36,991 nt of DNA from an uncultured Lachnospiraceae bacterium (GCA_947626985.1 CANQUG010000037.1:1-36991); one strand, 5' to 3'. Positions 23,122 through 31,209 are shown, numbered from the stretch's first letter. Notes: generated by a model from the letters alone, not told the origin. Program-made: numbers and translations.

Positions 23122-24402
23122 TCATCCTCTGTTCTGAACCTCCTTCTTCTCCGGAAGCCAGATATGCACCAGCTCGATCCGCTTCTTATCCACCTCGTCC
23201 ACTACAAGCCGAATCCCGTTATCAAGATTTACGGACTGCCCGTGCACCGGCAGAGAATCCAGCTGTTCGATAATGTATCCGCCCACGGAATCGTAATCCT
23301 CGGATTCCAGGTGAATTCCCAGCGCCTCGTTAATATCGTCAAGCTTGGCGGAGCCCAGAACCACATATTCTCTGTGGGGCTGGATCTCCTTCACATCCTC
23401 CTCCTCGTCCACATCGTATTCGTCCCGGATCTCTCCCACGATCTCCTCCAGCAGGTCCTCCAGAGTGACCAGACCCGCAGTGGAGCCGTACTCGTCCAGC
23501 ACAATGGCCAGATTCACAGAAGCCTTGCGCATCTCGATCATCAGATCCGCCGTAGCCTTATACTCGTAGGTAAAATAAGGCTCCCTGAGAATCTCCCGGA
23601 TGGAAAACTCCTTGTCCTCAGGATAAAGAAGAAGATCCTTCATATTGATGATACCGATGACATTATCCGTGTTATCCTCGTAAACCGGAAAACGGGTATG
23701 CATGTCCTCCTGAAAGACCTCCATCAGCTCCTCGTAAGTGCTGTCCACATTGATAAAGGTCATATCGATTCTGGGAATCATCACATCCTTCGCCGCGGAA
23801 TCTCCGAAATCAAACACATTATAGATCATCTGCTTCTCTTCCCGCTGGATGACCCCTTCCTCCTGGCTCACGTTCACGATGGTGCGAAGTTCGTGCTCCG
23901 TCATGGCTCTGCCCTTGGCCTCCGGATCCACCCGCAGCAGGAGCATCACGCCGTTGGCCAGCTTCCCTATAATAAAGATCACCGGCGTGAGCAGGATCAT
24001 GAGGAAATAGATGACTCTCGCATAGGACAGCGCGATCTTTTCAGAATGAATGGTGGCAAGCGTCTTGGGGGTGATCTCCCCGAAAAGAAGAATCACCAGA
24101 GTCAGAAATCCCGTTGCCAGTCCCACATAGGCATTTCCCAGTACGTGGATGGTCAGCGTCGTCATCATGGCGGACGCGGCCATATTCACAATATTATTCC
24201 CGATGAGAATAGTGCTGAGCATCTTGCCGGAATCTGAGATCACTTTTTCCAGAACTGCCGCTCTCTTATTTCCCTGCTCCTTGAGAGACTGCACCCGGAT
24301 CTTATTCACCGTAGTCATCGCCGTTTCCGCAGAGGAAAAAAAGGCGGAAAGCGCGGCAAGAATCACAATACCTGCGGCCTGTATGGGAACACTCGAATCC
24401 AA
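23122..24402 (-). CDS. HlyC/CorC family protein (CNNM transmembrane domain, CBS pair, CorC domain)
   Basis: A protein of about 426 residues. An N-terminal DUF21/CNNM membrane domain includes LAALSAFFSSAETAMTTVNKI, STILIGNNIVNMAASAM and LLFGEITPKTLA. Then come the EEGVIQREEKQMIYNVFDFGD linker, two CBS domains (KDVMIPRIDMTFINVD; NLAIVLDEYGSTAGLVTLED) and the C-terminal CorC/HlyC domain with DDINEALG and DYDSVGGYIIEQL. Family members are linked to magnesium export or resistance; the hemolysin label is historical. The start is uncertain: GTG at 24414 abuts AAGGA, whereas TTG at 24402 lies 11 nt behind GGAG and gives MDSSVPIQ, which I prefer. A terminator closes the gene. Confidence 0.92.
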   Translation of the reverse strand: MDSSVPIQAAGIVILAALSAFFSSAETAMTTVNKIRVQSLKEQGNKRAAVLEKVISDSGKMLSTILIGNNIVNMAASAMMTTLTIHVLGNAYVGLATGFLTLVILLFGEITPKTLATIHSEKIALSYARVIYFLMILLTPVIFIIGKLANGVMLLLRVDPEAKGRAMTEHELRTIVNVSQEEGVIQREEKQMIYNVFDFGDSAAKDVMIPRIDMTFINVDSTYEELMEVFQEDMHTRFPVYEDNTDNVIGIINMKDLLLYPEDKEFSIREILREPYFTYEYKATADLMIEMRKASVNLAIVLDEYGSTAGLVTLEDLLEEIVGEIRDEYDVDEEEDVKEIQPHREYVVLGSAKLDDINEALGIHLESEDYDSVGGYIIEQLDSLPVHGQSVNLDNGIRLVVDEVDKKRIELVHIWLPEKKEVQNRG

Positions 24403-24441
24403 AACGATATTCACTCCTTTTATTAATAATCTGTTAAGTGA

Positions 24442-24470
24442 ATATTACATGATTTCACTGTAAATTGCAA
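24442..24470 (-). promoter_or_regulatory. Possible promoter of the CBS-domain gene
   Basis: On the minus strand TTGCAA (24465-24470) and TAATAT (24442-24447) are 17 nt apart, within the end of the upstream response-regulator gene. The -10 matches the consensus at four of six positions only. Confidence 0.35.
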
Positions 24471-25279
24471 GGCTTAAAACTCTGCTGGATCTTCCGGTAC
24501 TGAGAGGGGGACACTCCCATCTTCTCCTTAAAAACCCGGCTGAAATGAGGCGTGTCGAAAAATCCTGTCTGAGCCGCCACCTCCTGGATGGAGCAGCTGC
24601 TGTTCAGCAGAAATTCGCAGGCGTTTCTCAGCCTTACCTCCAGAAGATAGTCGCAGAATTTCCACCCTGTCTCCCGCTTAAACAAAACCGACACATAGGA
24701 CCTGCTGAGATAAACGCTGTCCGCCACCTGTCCCAGGGTGACCCTCTCCCAGTAATGTTCCTCTATGTACTGTATGATCTTCTGCACGGGGAGAGAATAA
24801 TTCATGCTCTCCCGGCTTCCTCCCAGTCTTCCCGGCCAGTTGGCATGTCTCCCGGACACCCCCGTACTCTGCCGGACAGCTCCCGCATAGACCTCCAGCC
24901 GCTCATGCTTCTGCAGGTAGGCCCTCGCCCGGCCAAGAATCTTCTCCAGACTGTCCTTGGTAATCTCCGATTTCAGAATGTGCCTGTTCGCGCCCAGCTC
25001 CATGGCCTTCGCGGCGTAAACCGCCTCGTGGATCGTACTCAAAACAATCTTGTAGGAATTATTGTTCTGTCTCTCAAGCTCCCGGATCAGCTCCAGCCCG
25101 TCCATCACCGGCATCCGGACATCCACAAAAATGATGTCCACCTGATGTCCCATCAGGTAATTGAAGGCCTGCCTTCCATTGGAAAAAACAATCACATAAT
25201 AGTCATCCTTCAGTTTTTCAATCTGATTTTTCAGCCATTGCCTTGTTATCCGGTCGTCCTCTACGATCAAAATTCTCAT
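24455..25279 (-). CDS. Response regulator with AraC-type DNA-binding domain (YesN-like)
   Basis: A 274-residue protein. The receiver domain (1-120) has the acidic pocket VEDD (7-9), phosphoryl acceptor D53 in VDVRMPVMDG, S81, and K103 in ILKSE. A linker of about 45 residues follows, then an AraC/XylS double helix-turn-helix (about 170-270: VTLGQVADSVYLSRSYVSVLFK and FSRVFKEKMGVSPSQYRK). Such YesN-type regulators usually pair with a sensor kinase and control carbohydrate or stress genes; no kinase gene is in the window, so it is an orphan here. The ATG at 25279 has GGGAGA 7 nt upstream. It diverges from a LysR gene across a repeat-rich spacer. Confidence 0.93.
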   Translation of the reverse strand: MRILIVEDDRITRQWLKNQIEKLKDDYYVIVFSNGRQAFNYLMGHQVDIIFVDVRMPVMDGLELIRELERQNNNSYKIVLSTIHEAVYAAKAMELGANRHILKSEITKDSLEKILGRARAYLQKHERLEVYAGAVRQSTGVSGRHANWPGRLGGSRESMNYSLPVQKIIQYIEEHYWERVTLGQVADSVYLSRSYVSVLFKRETGWKFCDYLLEVRLRNACEFLLNSSCSIQEVAAQTGFFDTPHFSRVFKEKMGVSPSQYRKIQQSFKPCNLQ

Positions 25280-25336
25280 GCATTTTTCTCCCTGTCCGTG
25301 CCTTTACGCACTATTTAGAAAGTTCTGAATGATCGG

Positions 25337-25386
25337 GAAATTTCTGCATAAAGCAGGAATCTCCGAATAACCGCCAGAAATTTCTG
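25337..25386. promoter_or_regulatory. Paired GAAATTTCTG sites in the divergent regulator spacer
   Basis: GAAATTTCTG occurs at 25337-25346 and again at 25377-25386, 40 nt apart start to start. The second copy is part of the 12-bp palindrome CAGAAATTTCTG. Two direct copies are the arrangement expected of an AraC-type operator, so autoregulation of the response regulator is possible. Confidence 0.35.
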
Positions 25387-25403
25387 TAATAATATAATAC
25401 CAC

Positions 25404-25446
25404 TTGCATTATCATAATAAAAATAATATAATTATATTATTTTTAT
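25404..25446 (+). promoter_or_regulatory. LysR-gene promoter with -10 inside a 30-bp perfect palindrome
   Basis: TTGCAT (25404-25409), 17 nt, then consensus TATAAT (25427-25432). The -10 lies in the centre of a perfect 30-bp A/T palindrome at 25417-25446. A LysR-type protein bound there would block its own promoter, so this is a candidate autoregulatory operator. Confidence 0.6.
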
Positions 25447-25498
25447 AAGTATTATTGTATAAGCGTTGGATTTTGTGAAATATTAGGGAGGATTGCTC

Positions 25499-26413
25499 AT
25501 GACTCTGCGCCATATTAAAATTTTTTATTCCGTCTGTGAAAATAATTACAATACCACCAAGGCAGCCCAGGCCCTTCATATGACTCAGCCGGCAGTGAGC
25601 TTTGCCATTTCCGAACTGGAGCAGTATTATGGAGTGGCGCTTTTTGACCGGATCGGCCGGAGGCTGAAAATTACGGAAGCCGGAACCCGCTTCCGGGAAT
25701 ACTCCTCCTACATTCTCTCCCTCTTTGACAAAATGGAGAAGGGAATGAGGAACTGGGATTCCTTCGGCATTCTGAGAATCGGTTCCAGCATCACCATCGG
25801 TTCCCTGTTTCTGCCGAATTATGTAAAAGCCTTTTCCCAGCTTTACCCCAACACGGACGTACGGGTGGAAATCGGTCCGTCCCAGCAGCTGGAACAGAAG
25901 ATCATCAACAACACCCTGGATTTTATCCTCAGCGAGGGGACAGGCCAGTCCTCCTCCCTGATCTGCGAGGAATATATGGAGGATTCCCTTACAGTGATCG
26001 TTCCCACGGATTTCGGCTACCAGAAGGGCGAAACCATCTCACAGGAGGAATTTCAGAAGCAGAAATTTCTTCTTCGGGAAAGAGGCAGCGGCACCAGGGA
26101 GGTCTTCGACCGGGTGATGGAAAAAGCGGGGATCTCCGTCACCCCCATCTGGGAGGCCATGAGCACCACCGCTCTTGTCAATGCCGTATACAACGGACTG
26201 GGAGTCGCAGTCATTCCCACCAGGAGAGCGATCAATCCCATCCTCCGGGGACTTGTAATCCCCATAAAGGTGGAAGGGCTGAATTTTCAGAGAAAATTTC
26301 ATATAATCTATCACAAGGAAAAATTCCTTACCGCCTCCGCAAAGGCTTTTATGGATCTGTGCCGCAACTATGAATCGCAGTATCCTCCGGTAAAATACGA
26401 GGACCTCTGCTGA
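25499..26413 (+). CDS. LysR family transcriptional regulator
   Basis: A 304-residue regulator. The N-terminal winged helix (1-60) is MTLRHIKIFYSVCENN followed by TTKAAQALHMTQPAVSFAIS and ELEQYYGVALFDRIGRRLKIT, the classic LysR pattern. The C-terminal periplasmic-binding-like effector domain has LRIGSSITIGSLFLPNYV, LLRERGSGTREVFD and ALVNAVYNGLGVAVIP, as in CysB/CysL-type members; its ligand cannot be deduced. The ATG at 25499 lies 8 nt behind GGAGG; a TTG two codons earlier is too close to the site. No obvious target gene is adjacent besides itself and the divergent response regulator. Confidence 0.95.
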   Translation: MTLRHIKIFYSVCENNYNTTKAAQALHMTQPAVSFAISELEQYYGVALFDRIGRRLKITEAGTRFREYSSYILSLFDKMEKGMRNWDSFGILRIGSSITIGSLFLPNYVKAFSQLYPNTDVRVEIGPSQQLEQKIINNTLDFILSEGTGQSSSLICEEYMEDSLTVIVPTDFGYQKGETISQEEFQKQKFLLRERGSGTREVFDRVMEKAGISVTPIWEAMSTTALVNAVYNGLGVAVIPTRRAINPILRGLVIPIKVEGLNFQRKFHIIYHKEKFLTASAKAFMDLCRNYESQYPPVKYEDLC

Positions 26414-26424
26414 AAAAAGCCGGC

Positions 26425-26504
26425 GGGCAAAAAAACGCAGGACAAAAAGCAGACAAAAAAACAGGCAAAAAAACAGACAAAAAAAACGGCAGACAAAAAA
26501 AAAC
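26425..26504. repeat. A-tract repeats (CAGACAAAAAAA type) after the LysR gene
   Basis: Six or more units of 10-13 nt, each CAGRC or similar followed by 5-9 A, run from just after the LysR stop to the next terminator. On the minus strand they form successive T-tracts downstream of the ttcA terminator. Confidence 0.7.
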
Positions 26505-26539
26505 GGCAGAAGCCAGGATTGCTCTTCCTGTCTTCTGCC
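26495..26539 (-). terminator. Intrinsic terminator of the topB-ykgJ-ttcA transcript
   Basis: GGCAGAAG (26505-26512) pairs with CTTCTGCC (26532-26539), with an inner CAGGA/TCCTG stem. On the minus strand it is followed by GTTTTTTTTT. A second copy of CTGTCTTCTGCCTGTC lies 18 nt further upstream in the transcript and could form an alternative 5' arm. Confidence 0.85.
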
Positions 26540-26612
26540 TGTCGTCTGTCTTCTGCCTGTCATTCTTTTCGCTCTGCCGGCGAATCTCCGCTTTCCGCAT
26601 TTCGGCCGTCTG

Positions 26613-28001
26613 TCATTCGTCCGGTTCTGCCTCTCTCAGAATCTCCTCTTTTGTTCCTGTGTTTTCTGTTTCTATAGCTTTCGTTTCTGGATCTTTTGTC
26701 TCTGTAACTTTCGTTTCTGTATCTTTCGTTTCCGTATCTTTCGTTTCCGTATCTTTTGTTTCTGCCGCTTTCATTTCTGTAGCTTCTGTTTCTGCAGCTT
26801 CTGTTTCCGTGTTTTTTGTTTCTATATCTTTGGTTCCTGTATCTTCCGTTCTTTTTCCTTTATCATAATCATCTAAAAAATTGTATACCATGTCATCCTT
26901 ATGGTACCCAATCACCGTCCGCAGATTAATATTATGCACGCTCTTAAAAATATTGGCGTCGATCACGCTGCTGGTCCGGCGAAGGGTTTCTATAAGCTCC
27001 TTCATTTCATCCCGCTTGGAGCCGCGTCCGCCCCCGCAGCTGGCGCAGTTTTCCGTAAATCTGCAGGCGCACTGTATAAAATGAAGACCATTGTAATCCC
27101 GCCACGCCTTAATATCCTTCTCCTTCACCATATACAGCGGCCGGATCAGCTCCATCCCCTCAAAGTGAATACTGTGCAGCTTGGGCATCATGGTCTCCAC
27201 CTTTCCGCTGTAAAGCATACCCATAAGGATGGTCTCGATCACATCGTCAAAATGATGCCCCAGGGCAATTTTATTGCACCCCAGTTTTTTTGCCTGAGAA
27301 TACAGATAGCCCCTGCGCATTCTGGCGCAGAGATAACAGGGATTCTTGTCGATCCCCGCCACAATGTCGAAGATCTCGCTCTCAAAAACCGTGAGAGGGA
27401 TCCCCAGCAGCCTGGCATTGTCCTGAATGATCTTCCAGTTGTCCGCATTGTAACCGGGATTCATCACCAGAAAAATCACTTCGAACTGGAATTTCCCATG
27501 CTTCTTCAGCTCCTGAAACAACTTGGCCATAAGCATGGAATCCTTTCCGCCGGAAATGCACACGGCGATCCTGTCTCCCTCCTGAACCAGCTGATACTGC
27601 TGAAGCGCTTTGGTAAATTTCCTCCAAACCGTCTTGCCGAACTTCTTCGTGATGCTTCGCTCAATCTGATCTCTCCGCTCCTCCATCTCCGCCTCATGAT
27701 CCATCAGACGATTCAGCTGCAGGCGAAGATACGCACGGTATCCCCCCTCGATATTTACAGCGTCATATCCCTCCGACTCCAGCAGCTCCACGATCTCCGC
27801 ACTGTGATCGCCGGTATGACAAAGAACATACACCGGGCGGGAAGCATCCGGTCTGCAGGTTCCCTCCCGCAGCTGCTCCATGGACATATGAACCGCATGA
27901 GGAAAGGTATTCTTCCGGTAATCCTCCCCGCTTCGGATATCGATGACGGAGATACCGGAAGGATCCAGCTTCTCCAGCTCCTCAATCGTAATTGATCTCA
28001 T
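26613..28001 (-). CDS. Rhodanese-TtcA fusion: tRNA 2-thiocytidine-type PP-loop ATPase with repeat tail
   Basis: A 462-residue protein in three parts. Residues 1-92 are a rhodanese-like domain (SVIDIRSGEDYRKNTFPHAV) with active-site C61 in VLCHTGDHS. Residues of about 115-370 are a TtcA/TilS-like N-type ATP pyrophosphatase with the PP-loop ISGGKDS (149-155), the CxxC pair NPCYLCARMRRG (C222, C225), GHHFDD (248-253) and the cysteine-rich CACRFTENCASCGGG. TtcA proteins thiolate cytidine 32 of tRNA; a fused rhodanese could hand over the persulfide sulfur, which is inference. Residues from about 388 are a Thr/Glu/Lys tail of DTETK-like pentapeptides. AAGGAGA precedes the ATG. It is the last gene after topB and the YkgJ gene. 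Confidence 0.92.
   Translation of the reverse strand: MRSITIEELEKLDPSGISVIDIRSGEDYRKNTFPHAVHMSMEQLREGTCRPDASRPVYVLCHTGDHSAEIVELLESEGYDAVNIEGGYRAYLRLQLNRLMDHEAEMEERRDQIERSITKKFGKTVWRKFTKALQQYQLVQEGDRIAVCISGGKDSMLMAKLFQELKKHGKFQFEVIFLVMNPGYNADNWKIIQDNARLLGIPLTVFESEIFDIVAGIDKNPCYLCARMRRGYLYSQAKKLGCNKIALGHHFDDVIETILMGMLYSGKVETMMPKLHSIHFEGMELIRPLYMVKEKDIKAWRDYNGLHFIQCACRFTENCASCGGGRGSKRDEMKELIETLRRTSSVIDANIFKSVHNINLRTVIGYHKDDMVYNFLDDYDKGKRTEDTGTKDIETKNTETEAAETEATEMKAAETKDTETKDTETKDTETKVTETKDPETKAIETENTGTKEEILREAEPDE
26650..26850 (-). repeat. 15-nt in-frame tandem repeat in the ttcA-like tail
   Basis: About 13 units of 15 nt (plus-strand consensus TTTCGTTTCTGTATC) encode the DTETK-like pentapeptides. 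The central three units are nearly identical and the edges are diverged. Confidence 0.88.
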
Positions 28002-28019
28002 ATTCCGTCTCCTTCCGCC

Positions 28020-28688
28020 TCACGCCAGGGCCAGCAGCTCCCGGCCTTCTTTCAGCCGCTCATAAAACTGCCCGTAAAAATCTCTCTCCGGTTCATAAGG
28101 CTTTATGTAAAATCGATTCACAACGTACAGATTCAGATTTTTGATCAGCTCCGTGTCCTCAGCGTCATAGAGGACCTCCTGAACGTCCTTCAGAAAATAA
28201 TGCCAGTCGCTGACAAATTTATCATACCGCCTGGCGTCAGGCATATCGATCCACTTTTTCACTTTGATCTTTCCCCGATTGGGTTTGGGGCACTCGTGAA
28301 TCTGAAGAAAATACCGGAATCCCCCATTCTCATAAAATCTCCCCAGCGGGAACAGCCTGCAGATGCCGGGACGGGCGGGATGAACGGAACAGCGTCCCTG
28401 ATTGTCCAGAAAGACGCAGCGCTCCTCCTTCCCCCGCGCCCGCAGATGAGGAAGGATATTTCCGTCCGCCACGTCCAGAACCAGTTCCTCCTCCATCAGT
28501 TTTTCCGGCGTCTTTTTCAGACAGAGGGAAAGCCTGTTCACGTCCAGCGGATCCAAGATCACCGTATCCCCGGTCCCCCTGCAGCACTCGGAGCATCCCT
28601 CGCACTCCCTGCAGTCTGCCTTCACCATATCGTTCAGATCATACAATCTTCCGTCAGAAATCTCCTCAAGGGTTCCTTCCCGGCGCAT
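28020..28688 (-). CDS. YkgJ family cysteine-cluster protein (UPF0153-like)
   Basis: A 222-residue cytoplasmic protein with the zinc- or iron-chelating cysteine pattern DCRECEGCSECCRG near the N-terminus, followed by DTVILDPLDVNRLS, RCVFLDNQGRCSVHPARPG and ICRLFPLG. These are the standard YkgJ/CxxCxxCC motifs. The second half (FDYG-like RDFYGQFYERLKEG) is less conserved. The biochemical role of the family is not settled; metal chelation is inferred from the cysteines. The ATG at 28688 has GGGGGAG 6 nt upstream; 21 more open codons before it overlap the topB end and are unlikely. It lies 19 nt from topB and 18 nt from the ttcA-like gene, so one transcript is likely. Confidence 0.9.
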   Translation of the reverse strand: MRREGTLEEISDGRLYDLNDMVKADCRECEGCSECCRGTGDTVILDPLDVNRLSLCLKKTPEKLMEEELVLDVADGNILPHLRARGKEERCVFLDNQGRCSVHPARPGICRLFPLGRFYENGGFRYFLQIHECPKPNRGKIKVKKWIDMPDARRYDKFVSDWHYFLKDVQEVLYDAEDTELIKNLNLYVVNRFYIKPYEPERDFYGQFYERLKEGRELLALA

Positions 28689-28707
28689 TCTGTTCTCCCC
28701 CTCTTCC

Positions 28708-30903
28708 TTAATCCAGCTTAATCCCTGAGAGCGCCCTGGCAAAAGCGTCATTCACAGGCTCCCTGGACTCCTTCTGCTGCTTTCTCATATAATTCTGCAC
28801 ATCTCTCTTATTGACGCCCGCGCCCTCCTTCTCCCTTCTGGTCTTGAAGGAGGAAAGCTTTTCCTTGTATCCGCAGACGCAGACGAATGTTTCCTCCTTC
28901 CCCTTCAGTACCATTTCCATCCGTTTATGGCATTTGGGACATCTGGCATTGGTGGTTCTGGAAACAGTCTCCCGGTAGCCGCACTCCCTGTCCTGGCAGA
29001 CCAGCATCCTGCTGTTCTTTCCATTGACCGCGAGAAGCTTTTTCCCGCACTGAGGACAGATTTTATTCGTCAGATTATCGTGGCGGAAGGTTCCGTCGCC
29101 GGCACGGATCTCACTGACGATCTCGCAGGTATACTCGCGGATTTCCTTCAGAAAGGTCTCCTGCTTCATTTTTCCTTTGGAAATATCCGAAAGCTTCCTC
29201 TCCCAGTCGGCTGTCAGCTCCGGCTTTTTCAGGTCCGCCGGCACCAGCTCCAGAAGCTGCCTGGCCTTGGAGGTGATATGAATCTCATTCCCTTTCTTTT
29301 CCATAAGGAAGGAATTAAATAATTTTTCTATGATATCGGCTCTGGTAGCCACGGTTCCCAAACCTCCGGTCTCCCCCAGAGTTCTGGCCGCCGCTCCGTC
29401 CTTCTTCTCCAGAAACTTCACGGGATTTTCCATGGCAGCCAGGAGAGTGGCCTCGGTAAAACGGGCAGGCGGCTTCGTCCTGCCTGTGTTCAGGGACGCC
29501 TTCTCCACCTTCAGGCGCTGGCCCATGGTAAAAACAGGAAGCCGCTGATCCTTCAGATCCGTTTCCTCCTCTTCCTCTTCTTCCTCGTCATAGCCGCCCT
29601 CATAAACCTCCCGCCAGCCGGGAGCCTTCATCACTTTTCCCCCCGCCGCGAAATGTTCCTGACCGATCTTTCCCTCCAGCATCACCTGATCGTACTCACA
29701 GGGCGGGTACAGCACGCTCAAAAACCGCCGCACCACCATGTCGTAAATCTTCCGCTCCTCACTGGTCATATGGTCCAGCTGAACAAACTGTTCCGTAGGA
29801 ATAATGGCGTGGTGATCGCTGACCTTTTTGTCGTCCACGAAACCGGCGCCGGCCTGAATGGGCTTCTGGATGAGAGCGCCCGCCAGCTTTTTATAGGGAC
29901 CGGTCCCGCAGGCCCTGAGCCGCTCCTTCAGAGTGGGAACCACGTCCCTGCTGATATAACGGGAATCCGTTCTGGGATAGGTCAGAACCTTGTGATTCTC
30001 GTAAAGCCGCTGCATGATATTCAGGGTCTCCCGGGCGGAATAGCCGTATTTCTGATTCGCCTCCCTCTGGAGCGTAGTCAGGTCGTATAACCCCGGCGCT
30101 CCCTTGCGGACGGACTTCCTGTCTATGGAAACCACCTCAAGGCTGCCGCTTTTCACCTGCTCACAGATTTCCTCCATCCGCTCTTTCTGAAAGGAGCGGG
30201 AGCTTCTGCTCCTGCCGTCCCTCCAGGTCCAGAGAGCGCCTCCCGCCAGAACCGTGATCCCATAGTACTCCTTCGGAACAAAGCTGCGGATCTCCTCCTC
30301 CCTCCTGGCGATCATGGACAGAGTGGGCGTCTGCACCCGTCCGCAGGAAAGCTGGGCATTATACCTGCAGGTAAGGGCCCTGGTACCGTTCATGCCCACC
30401 AGCCAGTCCGCCTCGGCCCTGGCCACAGCGGCGTGATAAAGATTGTCGTATTCCTTCCCGTCCTTCAGATTCCGGAATCCGTCACGGATGGCCTTATCCG
30501 TCACGGAGGAAATCCACAGACGGCGGAGAGGCTTGCGGCAGCCGGATTTGTCCAGAATCCACCGCGCCACCAGTTCCCCCTCTCTCCCCGCGTCCGTGGC
30601 AATGATAATATCCTTTATGTCATTTCGGAAAAGCTGGGTTTTTACCGCCTGATACTGCTTCGAAGTCTGGGGGATCACCACCAGCTTCATCCTGTCGGGA
30701 AGCATGGGAAGGGTGCTCATCTCCCACTTCACATATTTTTTGTCATATTCCTCCGGGTCCGCCAGCGTAACCAGATGCCCCAGGGCCCAGGTCACCACAT
30801 ACTCCCCGCCCTCCAGGACGCCGTTCCCCTTCTGGCTGCAGTGCAGCACCCGGGCGATATCCCGGGCAACGGACGGCTTTTCCGCAATTACCAGTGATTT
30901 CAT
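28708..30903 (-). CDS. topB: DNA topoisomerase III
   Basis: A 731-residue type IA topoisomerase that relaxes negative supercoils and decatenates by single-strand passage. The Toprim domain shows LVIAEKPSVARDIARVL (4-20) and ATDAGREGELVARW (102-115). The catalytic tyrosine is Y309 in VLTYPRTDSRYIS. Other family motifs are QLSCGRVQTPTLSMI and LGTVATRADIIEKLF. Two C-terminal zinc ribbons follow (CPQCGKKL with CQDRECGY; CPKCHKRM with CVCGY). An acidic run of Glu near residue 450 (GGYDEEEEEEEETD) is a local oddity. The ATG at 30903 has GAGGA 7 nt upstream. It appears complete, and chromosomal context gives no sign of a conjugative element. Confidence 0.97.
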   Translation of the reverse strand: MKSLVIAEKPSVARDIARVLHCSQKGNGVLEGGEYVVTWALGHLVTLADPEEYDKKYVKWEMSTLPMLPDRMKLVVIPQTSKQYQAVKTQLFRNDIKDIIIATDAGREGELVARWILDKSGCRKPLRRLWISSVTDKAIRDGFRNLKDGKEYDNLYHAAVARAEADWLVGMNGTRALTCRYNAQLSCGRVQTPTLSMIARREEEIRSFVPKEYYGITVLAGGALWTWRDGRSRSSRSFQKERMEEICEQVKSGSLEVVSIDRKSVRKGAPGLYDLTTLQREANQKYGYSARETLNIMQRLYENHKVLTYPRTDSRYISRDVVPTLKERLRACGTGPYKKLAGALIQKPIQAGAGFVDDKKVSDHHAIIPTEQFVQLDHMTSEERKIYDMVVRRFLSVLYPPCEYDQVMLEGKIGQEHFAAGGKVMKAPGWREVYEGGYDEEEEEEEETDLKDQRLPVFTMGQRLKVEKASLNTGRTKPPARFTEATLLAAMENPVKFLEKKDGAAARTLGETGGLGTVATRADIIEKLFNSFLMEKKGNEIHITSKARQLLELVPADLKKPELTADWERKLSDISKGKMKQETFLKEIREYTCEIVSEIRAGDGTFRHDNLTNKICPQCGKKLLAVNGKNSRMLVCQDRECGYRETVSRTTNARCPKCHKRMEMVLKGKEETFVCVCGYKEKLSSFKTRREKEGAGVNKRDVQNYMRKQQKESREPVNDAFARALSGIKLD

Positions 30904-30977
30904 AGCGCTGTCCTCTTTTTCATCTCAATATTCTTTTGCACAGGTCTGATCCTGCAGATTTTTATATCAATTGGCTA

Positions 30978-30986
30978 AGTATAGCA
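30978..30986 (-). promoter_or_regulatory. Candidate extended -10 promoter of topB
   Basis: TGCTATACT on the minus strand is an extended -10, about 75 nt upstream of the topB ATG, without a clear -35. A second candidate, TGATATAAA, lies about 15 nt closer to the gene. Confidence 0.35.
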
Positions 30987-31125
30987 TACTTTTCTCCCGG
31001 AGGCTATGGATTTCTGCAGGATTTCCCGGAAAAGCCGCCGCTCCTCCCGGTAATTTCACGCTTACAGGCGCGATTTCAGGCTGTGCTAAAATTTGTGTCA
31101 AAAGAATCCGCAGCAAAAAAAGCAC

Positions 31126-31168
31126 AAAAAAATAAAAAATCAGGCAGAAATTTTTTATGTTTTTTTTA
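31126..31168. other. A/T-rich inverted repeat in the topB-PAP2 spacer
   Basis: The spacer 30904-31290 has no credible gene. At 31126-31140 an A-rich arm pairs imperfectly with the T-rich arm at 31150-31168 around CAGGCAG. It lies just upstream of the PAP2 promoter and could act as an UP-like element or as a terminator for stray transcripts. Confidence 0.4.
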
Positions 31169-31180
31169 CAATTAAGATAC

Positions 31181-31209
31181 TTTTCTTACGGTTTCCCCTG
31201 TGCTATAAT
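31181..31209 (+). promoter_or_regulatory. Promoter of the PAP2 gene
   Basis: TGCTATAAT (31201-31209) is a perfect extended -10. The -35 at 17 nt (TTTTCT) is weak. The leader is about 75 nt. Confidence 0.55.

Noticed and set aside
30936-31175. 79-codon frame in the topB-PAP2 spacer
   Set aside because: No ribosome binding site, poly-Lys/Ala end encoded by A-runs, and no family resemblance.
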